A DNA stretch of 64,000 nucleotides from the NCBI GenBank assembly GCA_039566865.1, contig CM076943.1, positions 34,418,663 to 34,482,662 on the forward strand. Reading direction: 5' to 3'. The stretch is from Aurelia coerulea (lineage: Eukaryota; Cnidaria; Scyphozoa; Semaeostomeae; Ulmaridae). Below are positions 11,862-23,179 of the stretch, piece by piece. The first letter of the stretch is position 1. Each line of letters begins with the position of its first letter. The notes under the pieces were generated by a model. It was not told where the DNA came from. It searched no databases and worked only from the letters and a program-made list of their open reading frames with translations. The position numbers and the translations under genes are program-made.

Positions 11862-12871
11862 CAGGGCATTTTTTAAGGATTTTTGAGTGGTGGGGCATTT
11901 TTCTAAAGGGCCCACGCTCACCACCAGAAATTGTACAGGGTTTATATATAGACAGGTGCTTTAGATGTTGATATACGCTAAAAAATCCAAGTATTGTTGC
12001 AAGGGCGAGTTGGGTTGTTTTCAAACATGTATCTTGAAGGCATTTTTTTCGTTAAGGTGTGTTCTTATCAAGGACATTAGCTCAGCGGCGGCGTGGTGAG
12101 GGTAACTTAAGTGGGGGTATTGGAATGAGGGGGTCTGGGGGCGAAGCCCCCAGGACAATTTTTGGGGCTACGCCCTTTACTTTGGCTTAGAATGCATCTC
12201 CGAATATCATGCCTGCCACAAGCGACAAGAAAACTTTGTTATTTTTGTGACAGTTACCCTATGAATCAGTGCAGGAGGAAAATTTTTAAAGAAAGCTCCT
12301 TTACTTTGGCTTAGAATGCATCTCCCAGTATATCATGCTTGCCATTAGCAACAAGAAAACTTTGATAGTTAAATTTTTGAAGAAAAGATCCTTTACTTTG
12401 GCTTTGAATGCATCTCCCAATATCATGCTTGCTAGTGCTAAAATGGAAGATTTGCCCCCCCCCCCACGCATTAGCTAAACGAAATTAGCAATTTAGCTTC
12501 AGGATGAGGACTTTAAATCTTTGCCTTGAATCTTTGCGTTGTTTGCAATTTATTACATTTTGTAAAATGTTTTATGACATGATCACGCTGTTTTGATACC
12601 GACTTAACGTTTAGGATTGAGTCCTTAGGGTTCCAGGCTTAGTGGTGGAACCATTTCACCAAAACATCATATGATGATAGAAAAGGGAATATTCTGTTTC
12701 TATTTGCCAGCCCATTTAATCACATTTGCATTATGTTCGTTCTTTGGAAAGGGCCCCACAGTGGCCTAGGCATTTGGGGTAAAAGTAGCATTTTTCTTGT
12801 CAGTGGTGGGGGAAGTCATAGGGCCTGGTGGGGCAATTCCCCCACCACTGAGTATGTTAAAAAATGCCCTG
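11862..12871. mobile_element. hAT-type element, CAGGGCATTTTTTAA ends, TSD CGTTGATC
   Basis: The left end CAGGGCATTTTTTAAGG is matched by an inverted right end (TTAAAAAATGCCCTG), with a shared GTGGTGGGG block further in. The flanks carry the exact 8-bp repeat CGTTGATC (11854-11861 and 12872-12879). Removing it restores an open gypsy tail (GHVDHQPDHE). It hosts another hAT at 12083-12468. No transposase frame was seen. Confidence 0.88.
12083..12468. mobile_element. hAT-type element nested in a hAT, TSD CATTAGCT
   Basis: The insert begins CAGCGGCGGCGTGG and ends in a C-run plus CACG. The 8-bp repeat CATTAGCT flanks it exactly (12075-12082 and 12469-12476). Inside is a CTGGGGGCGAAGCCCCCAG palindrome followed by GGGCTACGCCCTTTACTTTG. 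The block GCTTAGAATGCATCTCC is tandemly repeated about three times. The right terminus is shorter than expected, so it may have eroded. Confidence 0.75.
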
Positions 12872-13015
12872 CGTTGATCACCAGCCTGATCATGAAGCAG
12901 CCGAAGAAATTGAACACGAGCCGAATCGTAGATCGGTCAGAGCTCGAAAAGCACCGGAACGTTTTGGGAATCCCATCCCATCAAGCTTGATACATTAAAG
13001 ACAAATCTTTCTATC

Positions 13016-13300
13016 AAAAAGGGAAGTAATGTAATCTTGTAAATAGTCATGTGACTTTATTATCCCGCTGATATTGTAGTTGTTGTTGTGTACATAGAGA
13101 TATGTTGTGTTACGTTACTTGCGAAGACCACTCGTATTTCCCGCCGTCGTACCGAGTGATTGCTTGGGAAAGAATTTTTTGCTTCTTGACGTTGTTTTCT
13201 GTTATCACTTTATGTGACCAAAGTTTCGTCATAGGTTCATTCTACATCTACAAAGCTGCCGTTCATTGTTGCGCAAGGGAGCATTTAACAACATGAGTGT
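13016..13300 (+). repeat. Polypurine tract and probable 3' LTR of the gypsy element
   Basis: A purine run AAAAAGGGAAG (13016-13026) lies 17 bp after the pol stop, and a TG start follows at 13030. This is where a plus-strand primer and 3' LTR should lie. The stretch CCCGCCGTCGTACCGAGTG with its downstream flank recurs near 24.89-24.98 kb, which supports a repeated LTR. No 5' partner was found upstream of pol. The LTR's right end is uncertain. Confidence 0.6.
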
Positions 13301-13589
13301 TTACCGCCAGGGCCGTCGAGAGAAAGGCCAGGCAGCACGCACTTTTATCCTTGGGCCACGCCCCCCTATGCACTGGTAAGACACTGCTTTTAGATTTTTT
13401 TAGAATCTCAGTGGGCCTGCAGGCCTGCAAACGTTCCTGAAAGAAAACTACAACAAAGAAAAACACATACCTTATTTCTTGCTGGCCCACAGAGGCCCCA
13501 GGCCCCCTAGTAACTACCCTGGCAACCCCCTCTCTGTTCTGAATATCCCCCTTCTATACTGATGATGCCTCACCACACACCACACACAT

Positions 13590-13785
13590 CATGATATCCC
13601 CGCCCCCACTGTACTCCAGATGCCTCCCCACTGTACTGAACACCCCCGTCCCCCACTGCACTCAAGGTATCCCCCACTGAACTCCGGATGCCTCCCCACT
13701 ATACTGAATTGCCCCACTGTAATCAAACATACCTCCCCACTGTACTGAACATCCCCAACTGTACTGCACACTCCCGGTGGGTGCA
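13590..13785. repeat. Degenerate tandem repeat, CCTCCCCACTGTACTGAA units
   Basis: About eight imperfect units of roughly 20-25 bp built on CCCCACTGTACT. The same array is found in copy 2 at 18108-18302. Minus-strand frames across it are repeat artefacts. Confidence 0.75.
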
Positions 13786-15080
13786 ATTCAACAGTAAAAA
13801 GTACATCACGCTCGTCCGTACCATTCCATAGGATACCCTTTTCTCTGACATTCTAGTTGATGAAAAAACCCCTTATCATCGAAAATGTTGAAGATAACCC
13901 CCCTTTATCACTGAGCCCTAAAGTAATCTGTACTGTACCAACACTGTTTCGAAGAGAAAGGTTTGGGATTTTGACACTTTATTACGATTCACTTACACTG
14001 ATATCTCTTCTCTTTGTTGGAAAACAGTAGAATTCCATAAAACTTGGGCCAGGTGAATTTTGACTTTCATTTTAGGGCCTCGAGTCCACCAGCCAGCATT
14101 TCACTGTTTTGGGTTGGAATATTTTCTGAAGAAAAATACCCCGTTTTTCCTAAGATTCTACAAAAAACTTTCATAAAAAGGAATATAGCTCTATAAATTC
14201 TCAATTTACTCTGTATGTTACGATTATTGTGGTAGATTTTTCCCGGTTTATGGGGTCATATTTTAAAATTTTGCCCTGGTTACGGGTCCTAACAGTGGCG
14301 GACTGGCCCACCAAAATCTTGCAAAAAGGGCCCCTTTTTGCTGGAAAAGGGCCCTTTTGCGAAATTAGGAAGTTCTTTAGTAGATCTGCATTCTTGAATA
14401 ATGGACATCTCACTTCACATTTGAATCCTGCCATGTCAGTGAACTTGTTCAAAGAAATGAATACAGTCGAGAGTGAAGATACGGTAAAGGCCCCGTCTAC
14501 TTCTGTCAAAAGATGCTTCTAGGGATTCTTTCAAAGAAAATAGTTTGAGTTTTGGTAGTGTAGGGTAAGACTCTCTCAAAAATGCCAGAAAATGACTGGG
14601 AGAATCGTTCTAAGCCAAAATAAGGCTGTCAGTTTCAAAAATTTTCCAGGAAAAACATTTTCAAGGCCTCCACTTTGGGGGCACGCAAAAATTGGATTGC
14701 TGCAGCAATGTAAAATCTTTTGCGCGAAAATGTTTATAAGAGTGTTGATTGATAGAAAACTGCTAAAATGTTTTTGAAAATTTCAGCCACAGAACAGATA
14801 TTTATTCACAAAATTGCCTTGTGGATGCTAATTCATAAAACTGCTGTTACACTTGATAAAAACTTAATTTAAAGAACGACTGTTGACCAGCATCCATTGC
14901 GCGTTGCCGTCGCGAAGTGAACCACAGCTAGATAATTTCGTATATGATAAAATTAAGTCCGTTTTATATCCTCCAAACATGGGATTGGAAGAAGTGTTCT
15001 AAGCCAAAGTTGAGGGAGTGTCCTAAGAGATTTTCCTGGAGACTTTGCCCCCAGACACCTCATTTTGATACTCCATCAGT

Positions 15081-15493
15081 CAGTGGCGTGGCCAAGGGGG
15101 TATGGGGGCAATTTCCCCCCTTCCCACTTTTGTCGAAAGATGGTCCTCGAGATTCCTCTAAAACCGAGGAGAAAATAACTGGGTATAGGTTGGGTAAGGA
15201 TTTTCCGAGAAATGTTGAATCTTCCATTTTAGCACTGGCACGCATGATATTGCGAGATGTATTCTAAGCCAAAGTAAAGGATCTTTCTTCAAAAATTTTC
15301 CTTGTGCTCTGTTTCATAGGATAACTGTCACAAAACGATCAAGGTTTCCTTGTAGCTACTGGCAAGCATGATATTGGGAAATGCATTCTAAGCCAAAGTA
15401 AAGGGCGTGACCCCAAAAATTTTCCGGGGGGCTTCGCCCCCAGACCCCCTCCTTTAGATTCCCCCCACTTCATTTACCCTGGCCACGCCGCTG
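15081..15493. mobile_element. hAT-type element nested inside a hAT, TSD CCATCAGT
   Basis: The termini are CAGTGGCGTGGCC and GGCCACGCCGCTG, and the 8-bp repeat CCATCAGT lies at 15073-15080 and 15494-15501. The right half holds GCCAAAGTAAAGG repeats and a GGGGGGCTTCGCCCCC palindrome. The same insertion is present in copy 2, so it predates the segmental duplication. Confidence 0.88.
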
Positions 15494-15794
15494 CCATCAG
15501 TAAATTTTCCCTGGCCACACTGCTGGGCGAGGTTCGAGAAAGGGTTGCTCAACAGTTTATGAAACGACAATATTATAGATCATCTGGCTCACAATACACT
15601 CAAAAGGTCAGAGTTACTTTTATAAAGTAGAGACTACGTAAAGATTTGATCTTTGATTTTAATCATGCCATGATAAGGTATAAGCCTCATTTTCAAAGAA
15701 AGTGAGTTTAGCTTTGCTATTGGTAAGAAATCGAGGAATTGCGACGAATTTTGTGCATGACCACACCCTCATGATGTAGGCCACACCCACTTAG

Positions 15795-15958
15795 CAGGCC
15801 CGTAGGAAGCGGGGGGTAGGGGGGGGGGGGGGGCTGAAGCCCCCCAATAAATTTTTAAAACAATGGTGCTACGTCACATGACTTAATTAGATGTATTTTT
15901 CTCTATTGTTTTAAGAACAATTGCTCCCCCCAATCCGAAGCTTCTTCCTACGGCCCTG
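15795..15958. mobile_element. CAG-G-CCGTAGGAAG-ended small element
   Basis: The ends are CAGGCCCGTAGGAAGC and CTTCCTACGGCCCTG. Only the 5-bp repeat CTTAG is clear at the flanks. It resembles the CAGGGACGTAGGAAGC family at 19710-19877 and 43916-44088, which have 8-bp duplications. It sits inside the 14293-16017 element and recurs in copy 2. Confidence 0.6.
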
Positions 15959-16270
15959 CTTAGGGCCCCCATAACTCATCCATGGCCGGTGCAAAAATCA
16001 GAGCCAGTCCGCCACTGGGTCCTAACTCTGAATTCTCAAAGACACATATATACCAGACCCCCTATAGGAGTTACCCCTCACCCTTTGCTTTCTAGCCCTC
16101 TCATCCCAAACAGAGGCTTTGAAATCACTTTCTGATTGTTCTTTCCGGCAATTGTTCTGGTTTGAAAAGTATTGACGTCAGATATGTGTCTGGAATGGAA
16201 GGGCAATTAGCGGTGTTGCCTTCCAATGAAGAAAGTACAAATAGAATTGTAATGTAATGTTTAATGTGTT

Positions 16271-16700
16271 GTTGCTCAATTTCAATGACCTCTGAAAACA
16301 GAATAACTTGTAAACATTAGGCCTCTCAATTCAGATTACTCATCATGTTCAGCCTCGGATAGTTCGGAAGAGTGATACCACCCCTCAACTCGTTTCACGT
16401 TTTTAATCAGGCAAAGGGCGACGTACTCTGGGTACCAGAGCCTCAACATTAGAATGAAATTTAGGGCGATCGCTGGTTTCTTTTGTTGTTGCTCAATTTC
16501 AATGACCTCTGAAAACAGAATAGCTTGTAAACATTAGGCCTCTCAATTCAGATCACCCATCATGTTCAGCCGAGGATAGTTCGGAAGAGTGATAACACCC
16601 CTCAACTCGTTTCACGTTTTTAATCAGGCAAAGGGCGACGTGCAAATCGCTGGTTTCTTTGTAAAACCAGTAAAACTGCCTTGTAAAATAGCAGATAAGT
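16271..16700. repeat. Local 217-bp tandem duplication unique to copy 1
   Basis: The block from GTTGCTCAATTTCAATGACC to GCAAAGGGCGACGT occurs twice, starting at 16271 and 16488. Copy 2 has it once (about 23,416-23,573). A short unique spacer carries ACTCTGGGTACCAGAG, a 16-bp palindrome. Confidence 0.75.
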
Positions 16701-19700
16701 CCTAGTCATTGCTCATAAAAGCATAAAAAGACAGCAGGTAAAAATAAAACTTACGGAGACTCCTGAAATAGAAAATAAGACTGCGGGAAATCACAAGAGT
16801 CGACAGGAGTCTGAAAAACTCCCATAGCTAAACTTTATTTCGATTTGGCCCAAGACCTGGCGCCTGTCTTCTTTGAAGGATTTTCTTCAGCTTCAATTTC
16901 TGCACATGTGGTTTCTCTCAAAAACAGAATGCACGCATTCGTTGCCGATCCCTTACTTCCAGTTATCGTCCAATATTTCACACCATTTTACTCTTCCTTC
17001 CCTCTTCTCATTTCATGAAGGCCTATTCTTTAATAAGTGACTTAGCCAATCTAGGTTTAGTGGCCATTTGCTGCCAAAAGCTGGTCGAGAATATCGTAAA
17101 TGTTAATCCTCCCAAGGAACAATTCAAGTACTATTTTAATCTAAAAACTATCAACAGTTTGAAAGCAATTTTCCATGCTGCACAACAATGTCAAAACCTT
17201 TTTGCGCGACAACTCAGATGGTAGTTGAAAAAATAAAAGGGGATGTTTCTCTTGAGAGAAGGGGGAGTCCCCGAGAAAGGGCTAAAAAGGCATCTAAAAA
17301 TTAGAAAATGTTGCAATTGTGGCACCCTGGAGCGCCAACCCCTCTCCTAATAACTCATATTTTGAGGTAGAAACCCCTTAAATATAGCAAGGCTGTCAAA
17401 AGACAACATTTAGCAAATAAACTGGGGAAATGGCCTTTGAAGGGTAGGAATTGTGCAATTTCCACTCGACCCCCCTCCAGCACCTAGAAAATCCCCGGAC
17501 CTGAATCCCTCTCCAAATGGGTCCCAATGCATATCAAGCGAAAAGAGATCCCACTGGGATTTTTAAAAAATCAGAAAATCCCTCAATGGGGTGTTGAAGG
17601 ACACCCATTTTTTGACGTCATGAGCAGCGCGAGAACAATGGAATGACAAACGATTTCGAGCTCAACACAAAGGGAAACAAAGGGCTTGGCAAGCCGAAAG
17701 TGGGGTGAGGAATTTGGCGAATAACCCCTGGACCAGAGTCTTGACTGGAAAAGGAGGACGTTTTGAGGAGGAACGGAATGTTGGGCGACGTTTTCACCTG
17801 CAGTTTGACTTCACCCATGTTGCCGTTCTGCCAATCGAACTGTCTAGACAATGAGAACGTTCGCGAGAGGGACAAAGGGAATGACGCCACATCCGACTGC
17901 AACGAATATGTATATAGAAGAATCTCAGTGGGCCTGCAGGCCTGCAAACGTTCCTGAAAGAAAACTACAACAAAGAAAAACACATACCTTATTTCTTGCT
18001 GGCCCACAGAGGCCCCAGGCCCCCTAGTAACTACCCTGGCAACCCCCTCTCTGTTCTGAATATCCCCCTTCTATACTGATGATGCCTCACCACACACCAC
18101 ACACATCATGATATCCCCGCCCCCACTGTACTCCAGATGCCTCCCCACTGTACTGAACACCCCCGTCCCCCACTGCACTCAAGGGATCCCCCACTGAACT
18201 CCGGATGCCTCCCCACTATACTGAATTGCCCCACTGTAATCAAACATACCTCCCCACTGTACTGAACATCCCCAACTGTACTGCACACTCCCGGTGGGTG
18301 CAATTCAACAGTAAAAAGTACACCACGCTCATCCGTACCATTCCATAGGATACCCTTTTCTCTGACATTCTAGTTGATGAAAAAGCCCCTTATCATCGAA
18401 AATGTTGAAGATAACCCCCCTTTATCACTGAGCCCTAAACTGTACTGTACCAACACTGTTTCGAAGAGAAAGGTTTGGGATTTTGACACTTTATTACGAT
18501 TCACTTACACTGATATCTCTTCTCTTTGTTGAAAAACAGTAGAATTCCATAAAACTTGGGCCAGGTGAATTTTGACTTTCATTTTAGGGCCCCGAGTCCA
18601 CCAGCCAGCATTTCACTGTTTTGGGTTGGAATATTTTCTGAAGAAAAATACCCCGTTTTTCCTAAGATTCTACAAAAAACTTTCATAAACATAAGATCCT
18701 TTTGGATGATTACAAAGTCTGTCATGAGCTAAGCAAGCATAAGAATATCTGAATATTGATTTCTTCATAACCCCAAATGATCGTGGATGCTGTTTTTAGC
18801 TACAGTCAGAGAGATGAGCGTTGCTGCTAAAGTTGCCTTCAATAGAAAGTCAAGCCCCTTGTATAAGAACGAGAATCGCCTCGCAAAAGATCAAAAGTAA
18901 TTACTCCTCGTTTGCTCAGTTCGTGCATGAAACTATTGGTGCATCTGTCTCAAATCAGATGTCATGTGAGATTTACGATAACGCAAATTTACTTATTCAG
19001 AACCCTGCAGAACGTTCCAATTGTTACTACACTCATTTTTTTGATTACAAAGTCCAACTTTGTAATCTAAGAAGGGGCTTCGATGTCAGGCTGTCAGGAA
19101 GAAAGAAAGTAAGTAACCCACTTCCGTGTCACGCTCGTTAAAGCGATTGATTAACGTTTTATCTCTGCTAATTGGCACTGAAATAAAGAAAGCGCACATA
19201 AAGCGCATACAAGACAGAAGTTTCCCGCGATCCTATAGCAACATTTGACGTCGGCTTATTTGATGTTAGACAGATTTGACACCATAAGATGGATAAATTA
19301 CCATGATGTTTACCCTGGCACAACAACAAATTTACCCAGAATTGGCACGTTCTTGACTTCATTAGCAGCGTAATTATGTCAAAACAATCGTTTTCTAGAA
19401 CGAACGAATCATTAGCCACTTATTGCTAGTGATGGTACTCATTATGCAAATAAGTCAACTGTAGAGGATGATGTAACCGGCGGCCTGCACAGAGGCTAGC
19501 ATTCGCAGCATCACCGAAGGTAGAAGGACCCCCCTCTTACACAGCTACAGATGCAAATGTCATTGAAATTGAGAGGAAAGGTGCAGAACCTCAGCAAACA
19601 ATGGCGCCACTGACTGGGGGAAGACACGTGACCACATTGAACCAAAATGCCTTCATGCCTTCAGAGGTTATCTTGGTGACTGCTTGTCTTGAATTAGATG

Positions 19701-19709
19701 CCCGCGAAT

Positions 19710-19877
19710 CAGGGACGTAGGAAGCATCTCAAACTTGGAGGGGCACGACACTTCGAGGGCACTTTTTCCATTAAGCTAAAGGGGCATTTCCTGAAAACAA
19801 AAAGGGCACTTCTTTGTTTATTTCAAAATCTTGGGGGGGCACGTGCCCCCAGTGCCCCCCCGGTTCCTACGTCTCTG
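19710..19877. mobile_element. CAGGGACGTAGGAAGC hAT-type MITE, TSD CCGCGAAT
   Basis: The 168-bp element has inverted ends CAGGGACGTAGGAAGC and GGTTCCTACGTCTCTG, and CCGCGAAT is duplicated at 19702-19709 and 19878-19885. A near-identical relative in inverted orientation lies at 43916-44088. It sits exactly at the B/A' boundary of the composite element. Confidence 0.9.
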
Positions 19878-20257
19878 CCGCGAATAACAACCATTGAAAT
19901 GTTTTACAGGGCTCTGCATAAGTAATTTTGCGTTATCGTAAATCTCACATGACATCCAATTTGAGACAGATGCACCAAAGATTTCATGCACGAACAAAGA
20001 CCTCAAATAGGCAAACCAGGGCTAATGAATTTTATTTTTTGCGTATCATTCTGATTTCACATAAAGATAGAAAATTGCTTGTCAGGCGATTCGTTTGATT
20101 TTCGATTGAAGGGGGCTTTAGCAGCAACGCTCATCCCTCTGATTGTAGCTAAAAACAGCACCAACGATCATTTTGGGTTATGAAGAAATCAATATTCAGA
20201 TATTCTTATGCTTGCTTAGCTCAGGACAGACTTTGTAATCATCCAAAAGGATCTTAT

Positions 20258-20640
20258 GTTTTTATAAGAAACCGCTTATAAGAAACGGTAGGCTCAATTT
20301 TTCGAAAGCTAAGAAACAACCCTACCTGAATTGAAAAAAGCTAAGAAACTTCTGTCATTTTCAGTTTTAATTTTCCTATCACACTCAAAAATATTTTGAC
20401 ATTGTACAGTTAAAGCAACTGTTTGGACAATATTTTGAGTGCGAATCATGTTATTTATTTGTTTTGAGATCTTACTAAGTAACTTGGGAGCCCTTTATAC
20501 AAGACAAAATCAACTCTAAACTTCTGGCAATAAAAATATAAGAAACACGTAAGAAAGTTTTGGTAGCAAAATGGCCCAAAAATTTAAGAAACTGCCTACC
20601 AGCCACGGACCTTAGTTTCTTATAAAAAAATGAGTGTATT
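20258..20640. mobile_element. TAAGAAAC-type MITE, copy in the composite element
   Basis: It begins TTTTTATAAGAAACCGCTTA and ends CCTTAGTTTCTTATAAAAAA, with the interior order seen at 2.53-3.05 kb and 42.67-43.03 kb. It lies between blocks A' and B' of the composite insertion. The flanking duplication is unclear. Confidence 0.7.
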
Positions 20641-21246
20641 CGCGGGCATCTAATTTGAGACAAGCAGTCACGAAAATAACTTCTGTGCAGAATCGTATGC
20701 ATGAAGATGTTTTGGTTCAGTGTGATCACGTGCCTTCCCCAGTCAATGGCGCCATTGTTTGCTGAGATTCTGCACCGTTCCTCTCAACTTCACCTGCGAC
20801 ATTTGCATCTGTAGCTGTGTAGGAGGGAGGTCCTTCTGGGTCCTTCGACCTTCAGTGATGCTGCGAATACTACCCTCTGTGCAGGCCGCCGGTTACATCA
20901 TCCTCTAAAGTTGACTTATTTGCATAATGAGTGCTATCAATAAGTGGCTAATGATGCGTTCGTTCTAGAAAACGATCGTTTTAACATAATTAAGCTGCTA
21001 ATGAAGTCAAGAACGTGCCAATTCTGGGTAAAATTGTTGTTGTGCCAGGGTAAACATCATGGTGATTTATCCATCTTATGGTGTCAAATCTGTCTAACAT
21101 GAAATAAGCCGACGTCAAATGTTGCTATAGGATCGCGGGAAACTTCTGTCTTGTGTGCGTTTTATGTGCGCTTTCTTTATTTCAGTGCCAATTAGCAGAG
21201 ATAAAACGTTAATCAATCGCTTTAACGAGCGTGACGGAAGTGGGTT

Positions 21247-21248
<2 letters not shown>

Positions 21249-21282
<34 letters not shown>

Positions 21283-21299
21283 ACTTTCTGACTGACTGA
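21249..21299. repeat. TTTC microsatellite followed by GACT units
   Basis: About seven TTTC units are followed by CTGACTGACTGAC. The matching place in block B (about 19090-19110) has only GAAGAAAGAAAG, so the tract expanded after the inverted copies were made. Confidence 0.85.
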
Positions 21300-21459
21300 C
21301 ATCGAAGCCCCTTCTTAGATTACAAGGTGGACTTTGTAATCAAAAAGGAATATAGCTCTATAAATTCTCAATTTACTCTGTATGTTACGATTATTGTGGT
21401 AGATTTTTCCCGGTTAATGGGGTCATATTTTAAAATTTTGCCCTGGTTACGGGTCCTAA

Positions 21460-23179
21460 CAGCGGCGGACTGGCCCACCAAAATCTTGCAAAAAGGGCCC
21501 CTTTTTGCTGGAAAAGGGCCCTTTTGCGAAATTAGGAAGTTCTTTAGTAGATCTGCATTCTTGAATAATGGACATCTCACTTCACATTTGAATCCTACCA
21601 TGTCAGTGAACTTGTTCAAAGAAATGAATACAGTCGAGAGTGAAGATACGGTAAAGGCCCCGTCTACTTCTGTCAAAAGATGCTTCTAGGGATTCTTTGA
21701 AAGAAAATAGTTTGAGTTTTGGTAGTGTAGGGTAAGACTCTCTCAAAAATGCCAGAAAATGACTGGGAGAATCGTTCTAAGCCAAAATATTGCTGTCAGT
21801 TTCAAAAATTTTCCAGGAAGAACATTTTCAAGGCCTCCACTTTGGGGGCACGCAAAAATTGGATTGCTGCAACAATGTAAAATCTTTTGCGCGAAAATGT
21901 TTATAAGAGTGTTGATTGATAGAAAACTGCTAAAATGTTTTTGAAAATTTCAGCCACAGAACAGATATTTATTCACAAAATTGCCTTGTGGATGCTAATT
22001 CATAAAACTGCTGTTACACTTGATAAAAACTTAATTTAAAAATCGACTGTTGACCAGCATGCATTGCGCGTTGCCGTCGCGAAGTGAACCACAGCTAGAT
22101 AATTTCGTATATGATAAAATTAAGTCCGTTTTATATCCTCCAAACATGGGATTGGAAGAAGTGTTCTAAGCCAAAGTTGAGGGAGTGTCCTAAGAGATTT
22201 TCCTGGAGACTTTGCCCCCAGACACCTCATTTTGATACTCCATCAGTCAGTGGGGTGGCCAAGGGGGGTATGGGGGCAATTTCCCCCCTTCCCACTTTTG
22301 TTGAAAGATGGTCCTCGAGATTCCTCTAAAACCGAAGAGAAAATAACTGGGTATAGGTTGGGTAAGGATTTTCCGAGAAATGTTGAATCTTCCATTTTAG
22401 CACTGGCACGCATGATATTGCGAGATGCATTCTAAGCCAAAGTAAAGGATCTTTCTTCAAAAATTTTCCTTGTGCTCTGTTTCATAGGATAACTGTCACA
22501 AAACGATCAAGGTTTCCTTGTAGCTACTGGCAAGCATGATATTGGGAAATGCATTCTAAGCCAAAGTAAAGGGCGTGACCCCAACAATTTTCCGGGGGGC
22601 TTCGCCCCCAGACCCCCTCCTTTAGATTCCCCCCACTTCATTTACCCTGGCTACGCCGCTGCCATCAGTAAATTTTCCCTGGCCACACTGCTGGGCGAGG
22701 TTCGAGAAAGGGTTGCTCAACAGTTTATGAAACGACAATATTATAGATCATCTGGCTCACAATACACTCAAAAGGTCAGAGTTACTTTTTTAAAGTAGAG
22801 ACTACGTAAAGATTTGATCTTTGATTTTAATCATGCCATGATAAGGTATAAGCCTCATTTTCAAAGAAAGTGAGTTTAGCTTTGCTATTGGTAAGAAATC
22901 GAGGAATTGCGACGAATTTTGTGCATGACCACACCCTCATGATGTAGGCCACACCCACTTAGCAGGCCCGTAGGAAGCGGGGGGTAGGGGGGGGGCTGAA
23001 GCCCCCCAATAAATTTTTAAAACAATGGTGCTATGTCACATGACTTAATTAGATGTATTTTTCTCTATTGTTTTAAGAACAATTGCTCCCCCCAATCCGA
23101 AGCTTCTTCCTACGGCCCTGCTTAGGGCCCCCATAACTCATCCATGGCCGGTGCAAAAATCAGAGCCAGTCCGCCACTG
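21460..23179. mobile_element. hAT-type element with nested hAT, copy 2
   Basis: This is the counterpart of 14293-16017, with ends CAGCGGCGGACTGGC and GCCAGTCCGCCACTG and GGTCCTAA duplicated on both sides. The nested element is at 22248-22661, with CCATCAGT duplicated. Both therefore inserted before the segmental duplication. No coding region was recognised. Confidence 0.88.

Larger units (their letters stand above)
10204..12998 (+). pseudogene. pol: gypsy pol C-terminal tail in separated pieces
   Basis: Coding similarity continues in three pieces: 10208-10323 (V-T-A-K-N-K-H-G-H-Y-I-T-R), 11780-11861 (acidic, with DDSESEGS and histidine-rich AHAHGHVDH) and 12872-12998 (EAAEEIEHEPNRRS, then RARKAPERF and a TAA stop at 12996-12998). 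The last two join exactly when the hAT at 11862-12871 and one TSD copy are removed. The K/R-A-P-x-R-F ending is common in Ty3/gypsy pol tails. Between the first two pieces lie the element at 10376-10691 and an unbounded insert. Confidence 0.75.
6122..13300 (+). mobile_element. Decayed Ty3/gypsy LTR retrotransposon with nested insertions
   Basis: The pol order is reverse transcriptase, RNase H, integrase, acidic C-terminal tail, then a purine tract and probable 3' LTR, which is the Ty3/gypsy order. The 5' LTR, gag and protease are missing or unrecognisable. The coding line is interrupted at 7531-8620, 8774-8946, 9790-10203, 10376-10691, an unbounded insert ending at 11777, and 11862-12871. Three insertions are bounded exactly by 8-bp duplications. 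Frameshifts near 6355 and 7417 also break it, so it is not functional. Confidence 0.85.
14293..16017. mobile_element. hAT-type element, CAGTGGCGGACTGGC ends, TSD GGTCCTAA (copy 1)
   Basis: The inverted ends CAGTGGCGGACTGGC and GCCAGTCCGCCACTG enclose 1,725 bp. GGTCCTAA is duplicated at 14285-14292 and 16018-16025. It hosts two further insertions (15081-15493 and 15795-15958). The complementary frames at 14.2-14.5 kb are not transposase-like. It is non-autonomous. Confidence 0.9.
13402..17919. repeat. Tandem segmental duplication, copy 1 (~4.5 kb)
   Basis: This unit starts AGAATCTCAGTGGGCCTGCA and ends AACGAATATGTATATAG, where copy 2 begins at once with AGAATCTCAG. The two copies agree nearly base for base outside indels. 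On the minus strand the unit starts TCTATATACATA, the same first 12 bases as Helitron units C and B further right. It ends with a GGCCTGCAGGCC palindrome and CACTGAGATTCT, which is compatible with a Helitron-like end but lacks a clear CTRR. No gene was recognised in it; a 69-codon frame at 17015-17224 is preserved in both copies. Confidence 0.85.
18690..21341. mobile_element. Composite inverted-repeat insertion, order A-B-A'-B'
   Basis: Block A (18690-19045) recurs inverted at about 19886-20262 and block B (19046-19709) recurs inverted at about 20641-21341. The order is therefore A, B, inverted A, inverted B rather than a simple palindrome. GATTACAAAGTC lies at block edges (18703, 19043, near 20240, near 21335). 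The empty site in copy 1 (CATAAAAAGGAATATAG near 14171) gives exact limits and an A-run target. Inserted within are a hAT at 19710-19877 and a MITE near 20.26-20.64 kb. No transposase is visible. Confidence 0.75.

Noticed and set aside
14201..14522. Overlapping sense and antisense frames of about 100 codons, preserved near 21.4 kb
   Set aside because: They span the edge of a hAT element and are preserved only because the block was recently duplicated.
21249..21299. Functional polypyrimidine element
   Set aside because: It is a simple TTTC expansion absent from the inverted partner block.
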